Source: Egicoccus sp035462025
GTDB lineage: Bacteria > Actinomycetota > Nitriliruptoria > Nitriliruptorales > Nitriliruptoraceae
Direction of reading: 5' to 3'
Assembly (NCBI GenBank): GCA_035462025.1
Contig: DATHUR010000024.1
Location: forward strand, 1 to 15,165
DNA length: 15,165 nt
The notes below the pieces were generated by a model. The model searched no databases. It saw only the letters and a program-made list of their open reading frames with translations, and was not told where the DNA came from. Shown here piece by piece: positions 7,796 to 14,809 of this stretch. The first letter of the stretch is position 1; the number at the start of each line of letters is the position of its first letter. Both the position numbers and the translations under genes were made by a program.

Positions 7796-9854
7796 ATTCC
7801 GGTAGCTGGCCGGTGTCGAGCAGGTGGCGGAAGCCGGCCTCGTCGAGCACGGGGACCCCGAGGTCCTCGGCCTTGGCGAGCTTCGATCCGGGGCTCTCGC
7901 CGACGACGACGGCGCTGGTCTTCTTCGACACGCTGCCGGTGACCTTCGCGCCGCGCGACTCGAGTGCCTCCTTGGCCTCGTCGCGGGTGAACCCCTCCAG
8001 CGTGCCGGTGACGACCAGCGTCCAGCCCTCGAGCGGGGCGCCGCCCTCGGCGCCGGCAGCCGCGACGACCTCGGTGCGCGGGTCGACGCCCAGCCCGATC
8101 AGCTCGTCGACCAGTTCGGCGTTGCGTGGGGTGGCGAACCAGGCGACGACGGCCGCTGCGATGGTTGGGCCGATCCCGTCGATCGCCTCGAGTTCCTCGG
8201 CCGTGGCGGTGCGGATGGCCCCGAGCGAGCCGAGGTTGCGGGCCAAGAGCTTGGCGTAGGTCGGGCCGAGATGGCGAACGTTGAGCGCAACCAAGAGCCG
8301 CTCCAACGGCTGCTGTTTCGCCGCCTCGATCCCGGCGATGAGGTTGTCGACGCGCTTCTCGCCCCACTTCTCCAGTTCGAGCAGGCGGTCGCGGTGGTCG
8401 GGCAGTCGGAACACGTCGGCGAGGTTGGCGACCAGGCCCTCGTTGACCAGTAGTTCGACGGTCTGGCCGCCGAGCCCCTCGATGTCGAGCGCGCCGCGGC
8501 CGGCGAGGTGGGACAGCGACTCGAGCAGGCGGTTGGGGCAGTCGACGTTCTCGTCGATGTGGTGGGCCTCGCCCTCGGGGCGCACCAGCGGCTGCCCGCA
8601 GAACGGACACGTCGCCGGCATGTGCCACACCTGCGCGTCCGGCTTGCGCTTGGACAGCACCGGTCCGACCACCTCGGGGATCACGTCACCGGCCCGGCGG
8701 ACCATGACCCGGTCGCCTTCGCGAACGTCCTTGGCGTGGATCTGGATCTCGTTGTGCAGGGTCGCGAAGGTGATGCGGGTGCCGGCGACGACCACCGGTT
8801 CCAGCACCGCGTAGGGGGTGACCTTGCCGGTACGCCCGACGTTGATGTCGATGCGCTCGAGCGTGGTCTCCTGCTCGACCGGCGGCATCTTGTAGGCGAT
8901 CGCCCAGCGCGGTGCCCGCGAGGTGAACCCGAGCCGCTCGCGCTGCGCGAGGTCGTCGACCTTCACCACGACCCCGTCGATCTCGTAGGGGACCTCGTGG
9001 CGGGCCTGCGTCCACCGCTCGACGAACGCCCACACGTCGTCGACTGTGTCGACCACGGCGGTCTCGGTCGCGATCGGCAGGCCGGCGTCGCGCAGCCAGT
9101 CCAGCGCCTGCGCGTAGCGTTCGAACTCGATGCCCTCGACCACGCCGAAGCCGTGGCACCACACCGCCAGCGGCCGCTGGCGGGTGACCTCGGGGTCCTT
9201 CTGGCGCAACGCACCCGACGCGGCGTTGCGCGGGTTCATGAACGCTTCCTCGCCGCGTTCGATCCGGGCGGCGTTCATGGCCTCGAAGTCGGCCAGGGGG
9301 TAGTACACCTCGCCACGGACCTCGAGCACGGCGGGCGGGACGGCGACGTCGAGGCGGTACGGGACGGCGTCGATCGTGGCGATCTGCGCGGTGACGTCCT
9401 CGCCGATGGTGCCGTCCCCACGGGTGGCCGCGGTGGCGAGCACCCCATCGCGGTAGACGAGGTTGATCGCGACGCCGTCGAACTTCAGCTCGCACACGTA
9501 GTCGACGGCTGCTGCCTCGTCGCCGAGACCGCGCTCGACGCGTTGCGCCCAGGCGGCGAGTTCCTCCTGCGAGAACGCGTTGTCCAGCGACAGCATCGGC
9601 TGCAGGTGCTCGAACGGGGCGAACGCGGTGTCCAGCGGCGCGCCGACCTGTTGGGTCGGCGAGTTCGAGGTGACCAGTTGCGGGTGGGCGTCCTCGAGTG
9701 CGAGCAACTCCTGGAACAGCGCGTCGAACTCGGCGTCGGGCATCGGCGGGTCGGACAGCACGTAGTAGCGGTAGCGCGCGTCGCGGACCCGGCGGGCCAC
9801 CTCGTCGTGACGCCGGCGTGCAGCGGCGAGATCGGTGGGGACGGAGACGGCCAC
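7794..9854 (-). CDS. ligA: NAD+-dependent DNA ligase
   Basis: Seals nicks in replicating and repaired DNA, using NAD+ to adenylate itself. The 686-residue protein is of full family length and order: Ia domain (YRYYVLSDPPMPDAEFD, 28-44), adenylation domain with catalytic Lys124 in CELKFDG, OB fold with GRTGKVTP, zinc finger, helix-hairpin-helix region, and a C-terminal BRCT domain (about 604-686, VVTGTLEGFTRDEA). The zinc finger is unusual: Cys416, Cys419 and Cys439 are present, but the third usual cysteine is missing and the stretch reads HHIDENVDC (431-439). The start is GTG at 9854, giving MAVSVPTDLAAARRRHDEVA with the expected Ia helix; only a weak AAGG lies upstream, nine bases away. It stands alone on the minus strand and converges on the NAD salvage operon. 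Confidence 0.97.
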   Translation of the reverse strand: MAVSVPTDLAAARRRHDEVARRVRDARYRYYVLSDPPMPDAEFDALFQELLALEDAHPQLVTSNSPTQQVGAPLDTAFAPFEHLQPMLSLDNAFSQEELAAWAQRVERGLGDEAAAVDYVCELKFDGVAINLVYRDGVLATAATRGDGTIGEDVTAQIATIDAVPYRLDVAVPPAVLEVRGEVYYPLADFEAMNAARIERGEEAFMNPRNAASGALRQKDPEVTRQRPLAVWCHGFGVVEGIEFERYAQALDWLRDAGLPIATETAVVDTVDDVWAFVERWTQARHEVPYEIDGVVVKVDDLAQRERLGFTSRAPRWAIAYKMPPVEQETTLERIDINVGRTGKVTPYAVLEPVVVAGTRITFATLHNEIQIHAKDVREGDRVMVRRAGDVIPEVVGPVLSKRKPDAQVWHMPATCPFCGQPLVRPEGEAHHIDENVDCPNRLLESLSHLAGRGALDIEGLGGQTVELLVNEGLVANLADVFRLPDHRDRLLELEKWGEKRVDNLIAGIEAAKQQPLERLLVALNVRHLGPTYAKLLARNLGSLGAIRTATAEELEAIDGIGPTIAAAVVAWFATPRNAELVDELIGLGVDPRTEVVAAAGAEGGAPLEGWTLVVTGTLEGFTRDEAKEALESRGAKVTGSVSKKTSAVVVGESPGSKLAKAEDLGVPVLDEAGFRHLLDTGQLPE

Positions 9855-9916
9855 GGCATCGTGCCTTTGCGAGAGCCGGCCAGGACGCCGCGAGGCTACT
9901 CAAGCGACCCGGACCG

Positions 9917-10762
9917 CTACGGGCCGTCCGTGGCGACGAACGCCGCCAGCGCGCCCGGGCGTGTCAGCAGCCAGCCGATGCCGAGCGGCACGGCCTGCCC
10001 CGCCACGAAACTGAGTGCGAGCAGCACCACCAGGACCCGCGCCCACGACAGTTGCCGGTCCAACGCCTCCTGGTTGCCGGTGACGAGGTCGCGGGCGTCG
10101 CTCGCAGTGGTCGCGTAGTCGTCGATCAGCTCACCGGCGTTGCTGATGGTCGCGTGCAGGTCATCGAGGCCGTCGGCGATGTCGCCGGTGCCGCCGCGCA
10201 CCGTGCCGAGACTGTCCGCGCCGTCGCGGATCAGTGCCGCCTGCTCCTGCAGCGCCTCGGGCATGCCGTCGAGTTCGTCCTGCAGCGCCCGCAGGGAGTC
10301 GGGAAACGGCTCGCCCGGGTCGTAGTCGGGCCCGAACGGCACCAGGCTGAGGGCGTTGAGGGTGGTGTCGATCACCGAGGCGACCTGGATCAGCGCGGGC
10401 AGGGTGTCCTGCACGGCGGCCAGACCACCGGCGATGTCGTCCTCGCTGAGGTCGGCGGTGGCACGCAGCACCGTCTCGGCATCGGTCAGGCTGGCGCCGA
10501 GGTCGCGGGTCGTCTGGGCCGTGTCGGCCAGCGTCGTGTCCAGCGCCCGCAGCGTCTCGCCTGCCACCTCGACCGACGCACCGAGCGCATCGACCGCCTC
10601 GGCGCTGACCCCCAACGAGTCCTCGAGCGCGTCGTCGAGGAGACTGAGCAGCCGCAGGCCGACCACGAGCCCGACGAGCCCGGCGACCACGCCCACCGCC
10701 CCGATGATCACCAGCGCCCGTCCGGCGACGTCGGGACGCAACGATCGTGGGCCGGTCGGCAC
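9917..10762 (-). CDS. two-membrane-span helical protein of unknown function
   Basis: I do not recognise a family. The 281-residue protein has a membrane helix near 15-38, a long helix-rich middle of about 200 residues full of small and acidic residues with Leu/Ala heptad-like spacing, and a second membrane helix near 243-266 with a short tail. The topology (two spans around a coiled-coil-like domain that probably faces outside) recalls the sensory part of chemoreceptors, but no HAMP or signalling domain follows. A conserved-looking loop, VPFGPDYDPGEPFP, interrupts the helices in the middle. The start is GTG at 10762 with GAGGAG five bases upstream, an excellent site that decides the start; the frame is open further upstream but only antisense to the next gene. 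It is divergent from the serine-hydrolase lipoprotein gene and 62 bases upstream of ligA in the same direction. Confidence 0.82.
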   Translation of the reverse strand: MPTGPRSLRPDVAGRALVIIGAVGVVAGLVGLVVGLRLLSLLDDALEDSLGVSAEAVDALGASVEVAGETLRALDTTLADTAQTTRDLGASLTDAETVLRATADLSEDDIAGGLAAVQDTLPALIQVASVIDTTLNALSLVPFGPDYDPGEPFPDSLRALQDELDGMPEALQEQAALIRDGADSLGTVRGGTGDIADGLDDLHATISNAGELIDDYATTASDARDLVTGNQEALDRQLSWARVLVVLLALSFVAGQAVPLGIGWLLTRPGALAAFVATDGP

Positions 10763-10780
10763 GCGCGCTCCTCGATTCGT

Positions 10781-10793
10781 CGTTGGGCCAACG
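10781..10793. promoter_or_regulatory. 13-base palindrome in divergent promoter region
   Basis: CGTTGG-G-CCAACG is a perfect inverted repeat with 6-base arms and a single central base. It lies in the 103-base gap between two divergent starts (10762 minus, 10866 plus), 18 bases before the minus-strand start and 72 bases before the plus-strand one. Position and symmetry suit an operator for a dimeric regulator. No regulator gene lies next to it, and a chance palindrome in GC-rich DNA cannot be excluded. Confidence 0.35.
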
Positions 10794-10865
10794 CTAGGGC
10801 GGGCGTCGTGCGCGAGGCCCCCGACTAAGGTCGGTCCGGGGTGAGCGAGGACCGGGGGTGCAGCG

Positions 10866-12287
10866 ATGAGCATCGCACGACCGACGATCGCGGCCGTGGC
10901 GGTGGTGGGCCTGCTCGTCGCCTGCTCCGGACCCGACGATGCACCCGCTGACCCGGCACCGGAGGTGAGCGAGACCGCGGAGCCGGACGCAGACGACCCG
11001 TCCGAACCCGAGCCGAGTGCCGCCGACGAACCGGTCGAGGTGCCATTGCCGGACACACCGGTCGGTGGGCAACTCGCCTGGGTGCTCGACACCCTCGCCG
11101 ACGACCCGCCAAGCGACGAGTCCGTCTGGACCGCGCGGTTCGACGAGGCGTTCCTGACCGAGGTCCCGGTCCAGCAGTTGCGCATGGTGTTCAGCCAGTT
11201 CCGGGCTGACTGGACCGTCACGGCCTACGAGGGCTCACCCGACGGACTCGAGGGCGTGGCCACGATCCGCGAGCCAGGCGGCTCGGAGTTCGAACTGCTC
11301 GGCATCGTCGAGGCGGCGTCGCCGCACCGGTTCACCGGCCTGCTGTTCCGGCCCCCGACCGAACCGATCGAACCACCCGAGGACTTCGACGAACTGGCCG
11401 AGCGCCTCGGCGAGGCGGTCGACACCGGCGTCGTACTGGCCGCGGAGGTCGACGACGGTGCCTGCGAACCGCTCTACGCCGACGACGCGGACACGGTCGT
11501 CCCGATCGGATCGATCTTCAAGCTCTATGTCCTGGGCGCCGTGGCCGACGCCGTCGCGGCAGGCGAGGTGGGCTGGGACGACGAGCTCACGATCCGCGAC
11601 GAACGCAAGAGCCTGCCGTCGGGCCGGCTGCAGGACGAGCCCGACGGCACGACCGTGTCGGTCCGCGACGCCGCACTCGGCATGATCGAGATCAGCGACA
11701 ACACCGCCACCGACCTGCTGATCGACCTGGTCGGCCGCGAGACGGTCGAGGCGGCGCAGGCCGACTACGGCCACCACGACCCGTCGCTGAACGTCCCGTT
11801 CCTGACCACCCGCGAGCTGTTCCAGCTCAAGTGGCAGCTCGACGACGACGAGCGCGAGGCCTACCTCGCGGCGGACGCCGAGGGACGCCGCGGCTTCCTC
11901 GACGACGACCTCGCGGAACGGCCGCTGGACGTCGACGTCGGCGACGTGACCACGCCGACCGAACTCGAGACGCTCGAGTGGTTCGCCACGGCCGAGGACC
12001 TGTGCCGGGCACACGTCGGTCTGGCCGGGCGCGGCGATCAGGACCCGGTCGTCCGCGAGATCCTGGCGGCCAACCCCGGTGTCGCCGTCGACCCGCAGGT
12101 CTGGCCCTACGTCGGGTTCAAGGGCGGCTCGGAGCCGGGTCTGATGGCGCTGAGCTGGTACCTCGAGTCGGCCGACGGTGACGCGCACGTCCTCGTGACC
12201 GTCGCGGTCGATCCCGACGCGCTGCTCGACGACACGACCCTGATCCAGCTCGGGTCCGCCGGCATCGACCTCCTGGCCGCCCGGTGA
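10866..12287 (+). CDS. lipoprotein serine hydrolase, beta-lactamase/PBP fold (ORF12/LpqF-like)
   Basis: A 473-residue probable lipoprotein. The signal peptide ends in a lipobox, LLVAC, with Cys20, then an acidic Pro-rich linker (about 21-65). Residues 66-165 resemble the N-terminal alpha+beta domain of the clavulanate-cluster ORF12 protein and mycobacterial LpqF, which pair such a domain with a class A beta-lactamase-like hydrolase. The hydrolase (about 175-473) has the active-site triad of motifs: SIFK with Ser216 and Lys219, SDN at 277-279, and KGG at 419-421 in place of the usual KTG. LNVPFLTTRELFQLKW follows SDN as in this family. It is likely an esterase, peptidase or amide hydrolase on the outer face of the membrane rather than a true beta-lactamase, but the substrate is unknown. 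ATG at 10866 follows a GGGGG stretch. The next lipoprotein overlaps its stop as GTGA. Confidence 0.88.
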   Translation: MSIARPTIAAVAVVGLLVACSGPDDAPADPAPEVSETAEPDADDPSEPEPSAADEPVEVPLPDTPVGGQLAWVLDTLADDPPSDESVWTARFDEAFLTEVPVQQLRMVFSQFRADWTVTAYEGSPDGLEGVATIREPGGSEFELLGIVEAASPHRFTGLLFRPPTEPIEPPEDFDELAERLGEAVDTGVVLAAEVDDGACEPLYADDADTVVPIGSIFKLYVLGAVADAVAAGEVGWDDELTIRDERKSLPSGRLQDEPDGTTVSVRDAALGMIEISDNTATDLLIDLVGRETVEAAQADYGHHDPSLNVPFLTTRELFQLKWQLDDDEREAYLAADAEGRRGFLDDDLAERPLDVDVGDVTTPTELETLEWFATAEDLCRAHVGLAGRGDQDPVVREILAANPGVAVDPQVWPYVGFKGGSEPGLMALSWYLESADGDAHVLVTVAVDPDALLDDTTLIQLGSAGIDLLAAR

Positions 12288-12676
12288 ACCGGCCGATGCG
12301 ATCGTCGCTGCGGTCGGTGGCGGCCCTGTGCGCCGGCGTGGTGGCCGGCGGCTGCGCCAGCGGGCCGCCGTCCGCAGACGAGCGGCTGTGTGCCGAGGTC
12401 GAGCGGGTGGTGACCGAACTGAACGCACAGGAGGTCCCGATCGAGGAAGCCGACGACGTCTTCATCCTGGCCAGCCACCTCGTCGTCGCTGCCATTGGCG
12501 ACCAGGACGGCAAGCCGTCGCCGGACCTGGCCGAGGTCGTCCAGGCGGCGGGCATGGAGGGCGCCAACTCACAGGCAGCACCGTTCCTCGGCGGTCTCGT
12601 GGCCAGCTACGAAGCCTGCGAGGAAGCCGACGTCCCGATGGACCGTGACACCCTCATGACGCTCGCCGAACGGTGA
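12284..12676 (+). CDS. small lipoprotein of unknown function
   Basis: A 130-residue predicted lipoprotein: a basic start (MNRPMRSSLR), a hydrophobic stretch and the lipobox-like VAGGC with Cys24. The mature part (about 107 residues) is acidic and probably helical, with two further cysteines (LCAEVERVV near 36 and YEACEEADV near 112) that might form a disulfide; it recalls small secreted DUF732-like actinobacterial proteins, though I cannot assign it. The chosen start is GTG at 12284, overlapping the serine-hydrolase stop by four bases, which argues for coupled translation and a shared function at the cell surface. An in-frame ATG at 12296 is possible. No good ribosome site precedes either start. 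Confidence 0.75.
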   Translation: MNRPMRSSLRSVAALCAGVVAGGCASGPPSADERLCAEVERVVTELNAQEVPIEEADDVFILASHLVVAAIGDQDGKPSPDLAEVVQAAGMEGANSQAAPFLGGLVASYEACEEADVPMDRDTLMTLAER

Positions 12677-12709
12677 GAGGATGCGGATGCGGCGACGCAC
12701 CCAGCGGGG

Positions 12710-13624
12710 TCAGCGGGCGAGGGCGGCTTCCATGGCCTGGACGAGCGCCTGCAGGCCCGACAGCGGGCGGACCATGACGGTGAACTCGCGGATGCGGCCG
12801 TCGGCGTCGAAGCGCAGGTAGTCCCAGCCCTGCAGTCGGCGGTCGCCGACCCGGGCCTCGAAGACGAGGCCGACGCGGTCACCCGCATCGAGCACGTCGA
12901 CGTAGCGGAAGTCCTCGAAGACGGTCGCGACGGCGCGCAGGATCATCGCCGTGGCGTCCTTGCCCTCGTAGGGCTTGTGCACCGCGGGCGAGCGGAACAC
13001 GACGTCGTCGGCCAACTGGGCGACCGCAGTGTCCCAGTCGCCGGCGAGCACGGCGTCGTGGAAGGCGCGATGGCGCCCGGCGGCCGACGGAGCGGCGGCG
13101 GCAGCGGCAGCGGCAGCGGGTTCCGGTGCAGGTACGTCGCCGAGGTCGTGAGCCCAGCGGGCCTCGCGCCGTCCCGGCTCCTTCGGCAGCAGGCGCACCA
13201 TGACACCGAACCTGTGCTCGGCCAGCGAGGTCAGTACGGCCTCGACCGACTCGACCGACTCGAACGTGTGCATGCGGCCGGCACGCGATCGCAACTCCCC
13301 CGTGGTCTGGGGGCCGCGCAGCAGCAGCAGCGCGAGCACCGCCTGCTGGGCGACGTCGAGGTCGAGGTGGTCGCCCAGTCGGTGTGCCGACTTGGGCACC
13401 CGCGACGAGCGGCCGTACTCGGTCTTGACCAGTTCGTGCTGGCGCAGGTCGGTCAACCCGGCCTGGACGTCGCGCTCGTCGAAGTCGACCACCGGGTCGC
13501 GGCCCGTCGTCTGGTTGCACGCGGTCCGCAGCGCGTTGAGCGAGAGCGGGTACTGGTCCGGCGTCGCCAGCGCCTTCTCGACCAGACACCCGAGCACCCG
13601 TTGTCCCCGCGGTGTGAGCCGCAT
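12710..13624 (-). CDS. YceH (DUF480) family protein fused to a SnoaL/NTF2-like domain
   Basis: A 304-residue two-part protein. Residues 1-165 match the YceH/DUF480 family, a tandem winged-helix fold of unsettled function: LTPRGQRVLGCLVEKALATP, YPLSLNALRTACNQ, LLLRGPQTTGELRSR (100-114), a diagnostic VRLLPKEPGRREARWAH (143-159). A pure Ala/Pro linker follows (about 166-182), encoded by a GCx repeat near 13092-13121. Residues 184-304 look like an NTF2-fold SnoaL-like domain: FHDAVLAGDWDTAVAQLADDVVFRSP, a PYEGKDA strand-helix, and a closing YLRFDADGRIREFTVMVRPL. The usual E. coli YceH (about 215 residues) lacks this extension. The start is ATG at 13624 with GGGAGG six bases upstream. It sits directly behind a Rid-family gene whose frame runs into it. 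The SnoaL part may bind a small hydrophobic ligand and make the protein a sensor (inference). Confidence 0.88.
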   Translation of the reverse strand: MRLTPRGQRVLGCLVEKALATPDQYPLSLNALRTACNQTTGRDPVVDFDERDVQAGLTDLRQHELVKTEYGRSSRVPKSAHRLGDHLDLDVAQQAVLALLLLRGPQTTGELRSRAGRMHTFESVESVEAVLTSLAEHRFGVMVRLLPKEPGRREARWAHDLGDVPAPEPAAAAAAAAAPSAAGRHRAFHDAVLAGDWDTAVAQLADDVVFRSPAVHKPYEGKDATAMILRAVATVFEDFRYVDVLDAGDRVGLVFEARVGDRRLQGWDYLRFDADGRIREFTVMVRPLSGLQALVQAMEAALAR

Positions 13625-14061
13625 TGCGTCCCTCCCGGAAGCGTCGGCCGCCGATGCTCGGAGAGGACGGCGTCCGCCTCGATCTCGACCGCCCACCGCG
13701 GGTCGACGAGCGAGGCGACCACCACCATCGTCGCGGCGGGCCGCACGTGCCCGAGCGCGTCCGCATGCGCGCGGCCGACGGCGTCGGCCACCTCGGCGGA
13801 CGTGATGTACATGCGGGTGCGGACCACGTCGTCGAGGCTGGCGCCGGCTTCGGCGAGCGCGGTGGCGATGATCTCGAGGCAGCGGCGCGCCTGCTCCTCG
13901 GGATCCGGGTCACAGCCGCCGTCGGGCCACACCGGCCCGGTCCCGGACACGTGAACGTGGTCGCCGACGCGGAAGGCGCGGCTGAACCCGATCGTGGGCT
14001 CGTACGGCGATCCCGACGCAACACGCTGCCGTTGCGGGCCGCCGTCGATCTGCTGCTCCAT
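13453..14061 (-). CDS. Rid (YjgF/YER057c/UK114) family protein, stop codon apparently lost
   Basis: The first 145 residues are a complete Rid-family protein: FSRAFRVGDHVHVSGTGPV (26-44), EEQARRCLEIIATALAEAG, LDDVVRTRMYITSAEVADAV, and the closing VDPRWAVEIEADAV (119-132). RidA itself deaminates reactive enamines/imines through an arginine in a PARS-type motif; here that place reads PAAT (108-111), so the Arg is missing and RidA-type deaminase activity is doubtful. The frame then continues 57 Arg-rich residues into the yceH-fusion gene to a stop at 13453. Codon 146 is CAA (13626-13624), one transition from TAA, which would give TAATG at the yceH start. The true protein may thus be 145 residues (13624-14061). 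The ATG at 14061 has GGGAG ten bases upstream. It is divergent from the hemolysin III gene. Confidence 0.8.
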   Translation of the reverse strand: MEQQIDGGPQRQRVASGSPYEPTIGFSRAFRVGDHVHVSGTGPVWPDGGCDPDPEEQARRCLEIIATALAEAGASLDDVVRTRMYITSAEVADAVGRAHADALGHVRPAATMVVVASLVDPRWAVEIEADAVLSEHRRPTLPGGTQCGSHRGDNGCSGVWSRRRWRRRTSTRSRSTRCGPRATRRRAATRWSTSTSATSRPG

Positions 14062-14079
14062 GGGTTCTACGCTCCCGTT

Positions 14080-14103
14080 CTCGAGACGTAAGCTACGGTC
14101 GAG
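14080..14103. promoter_or_regulatory. nested dyad in divergent promoter (candidate operator)
   Basis: In the 76-base gap between the Rid and hemolysin III genes, CTCGA (14080-14084) pairs with TCGAG (14099-14103) and inside it CGTA (14087-14090) pairs with TACG (14094-14097). The two spacers differ by one base, so the dyad is imperfect. TAACTT (14104-14109) just after it fits a -10 hexamer for the plus-strand gene, without a clear -35. The site could let one regulator act on both genes. Confidence 0.3.
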
Positions 14104-14137
14104 TAACTTCGCCGTCAGGTCGTGATCGGAGGGTTCG

Positions 14138-14806
14138 ATGGCTCGGGTGAGCAGCGAGACCCGCACCGCACCGACGGTCGGTTCCCGACCGCGTCTGCGT
14201 GGCTGGCTCCACCTCGTGGGTGCCCTGGTCATGGCCGCGAGCAGCGTGTCCCTGTGGCGTGCGGCCTCCACCCCGACGTTGCGTGTCGGGGTCGTGGTGT
14301 ACGCCGTGGGGGTCACGGTGATGCTCGCGACCAGTGCGGTCTACCACGTCCCCGAGTGGCCGCCACGCGTCGTCACCGCGTTGCGCCGTGCCGACCACTC
14401 GACGATCTTCCTCGGCGTCGCGGGCACGTTCACCCCGATCGTGCTCGCCACGATGCGCAACACGTTCGGCGCCGTCCTGCTGGTGCTGGTCTGGGCCGGT
14501 GCAGCGGGCGGGATCGCGATCCGCAACGTGTTCCACCACGCCGGCCCGCGGGCACGCGTCGTGCCCTACATCGCGCTGGGCTGGGTCGGCGTGCTCCTGC
14601 TGCCGTGGTTGTGGCGCGACTCGGTCGCGCTCGCACTGCTGGTCGGGGGCGGCGGCCTGCTCTACACGGTCGGCGCCGTGGTGTACGCCCGCAAGCAGCC
14701 GGACCCGTGGCCACGCTGGTTCGGCTACCACGAGGTGTTCCACGCCCTGACACTGGCCGCGATCACGCTGCACTGGCTGGCGGTGTACCACGCCGTGTCG
14801 GCCTGA
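14138..14806 (+). CDS. hemolysin III family membrane protein (TrhA/PAQR-like)
   Basis: A 222-residue polytopic membrane protein with about seven helices, the normal size for bacterial hemolysin III/TrhA proteins, which belong to the CREST superfamily with the adiponectin-type PAQR receptors. The conserved metal-site pattern is intact: SAVYH with His70, ADHSTIFLGVAGTFTP with Asp86-His87, and YHEVFHALTL with His198 and His202. Members affect membrane energy/lipid homeostasis in Bacillus (TrhA/YplQ) and were first named for haemolytic activity; the biochemical reaction is not settled, possibly a metal-dependent amidase. A basic N-terminal extension of about 20 residues precedes the first helix. 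ATG at 14138 has GGAGG upstream at good spacing. The kinase-like gene starts three bases after its stop. Confidence 0.93.
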   Translation: MARVSSETRTAPTVGSRPRLRGWLHLVGALVMAASSVSLWRAASTPTLRVGVVVYAVGVTVMLATSAVYHVPEWPPRVVTALRRADHSTIFLGVAGTFTPIVLATMRNTFGAVLLVLVWAGAAGGIAIRNVFHHAGPRARVVPYIALGWVGVLLLPWLWRDSVALALLVGGGGLLYTVGAVVYARKQPDPWPRWFGYHEVFHALTLAAITLHWLAVYHAVSA

Positions 14807-14809
14807 CCC

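Noticed and set aside
8508..10118. 536-codon plus-strand open frame opposite ligA
   Set aside because: Antisense to a complete LigA with all catalytic motifs; composition is shadow-like and no ribosome site or homology pattern is seen.
13092..13121. GCGGCA-type short repeat that looks like a microsatellite
   Set aside because: It encodes the Ala linker between the YceH and SnoaL domains; interdomain linkers in GC-rich genomes commonly look like this.
12879..14024. 381-codon minus-strand frame across the Rid and YceH genes
   Set aside because: Third-frame shadow of both genes, extremely Arg-rich, and no family motif; it also offers no frameshift rescue for the Rid C-terminus.
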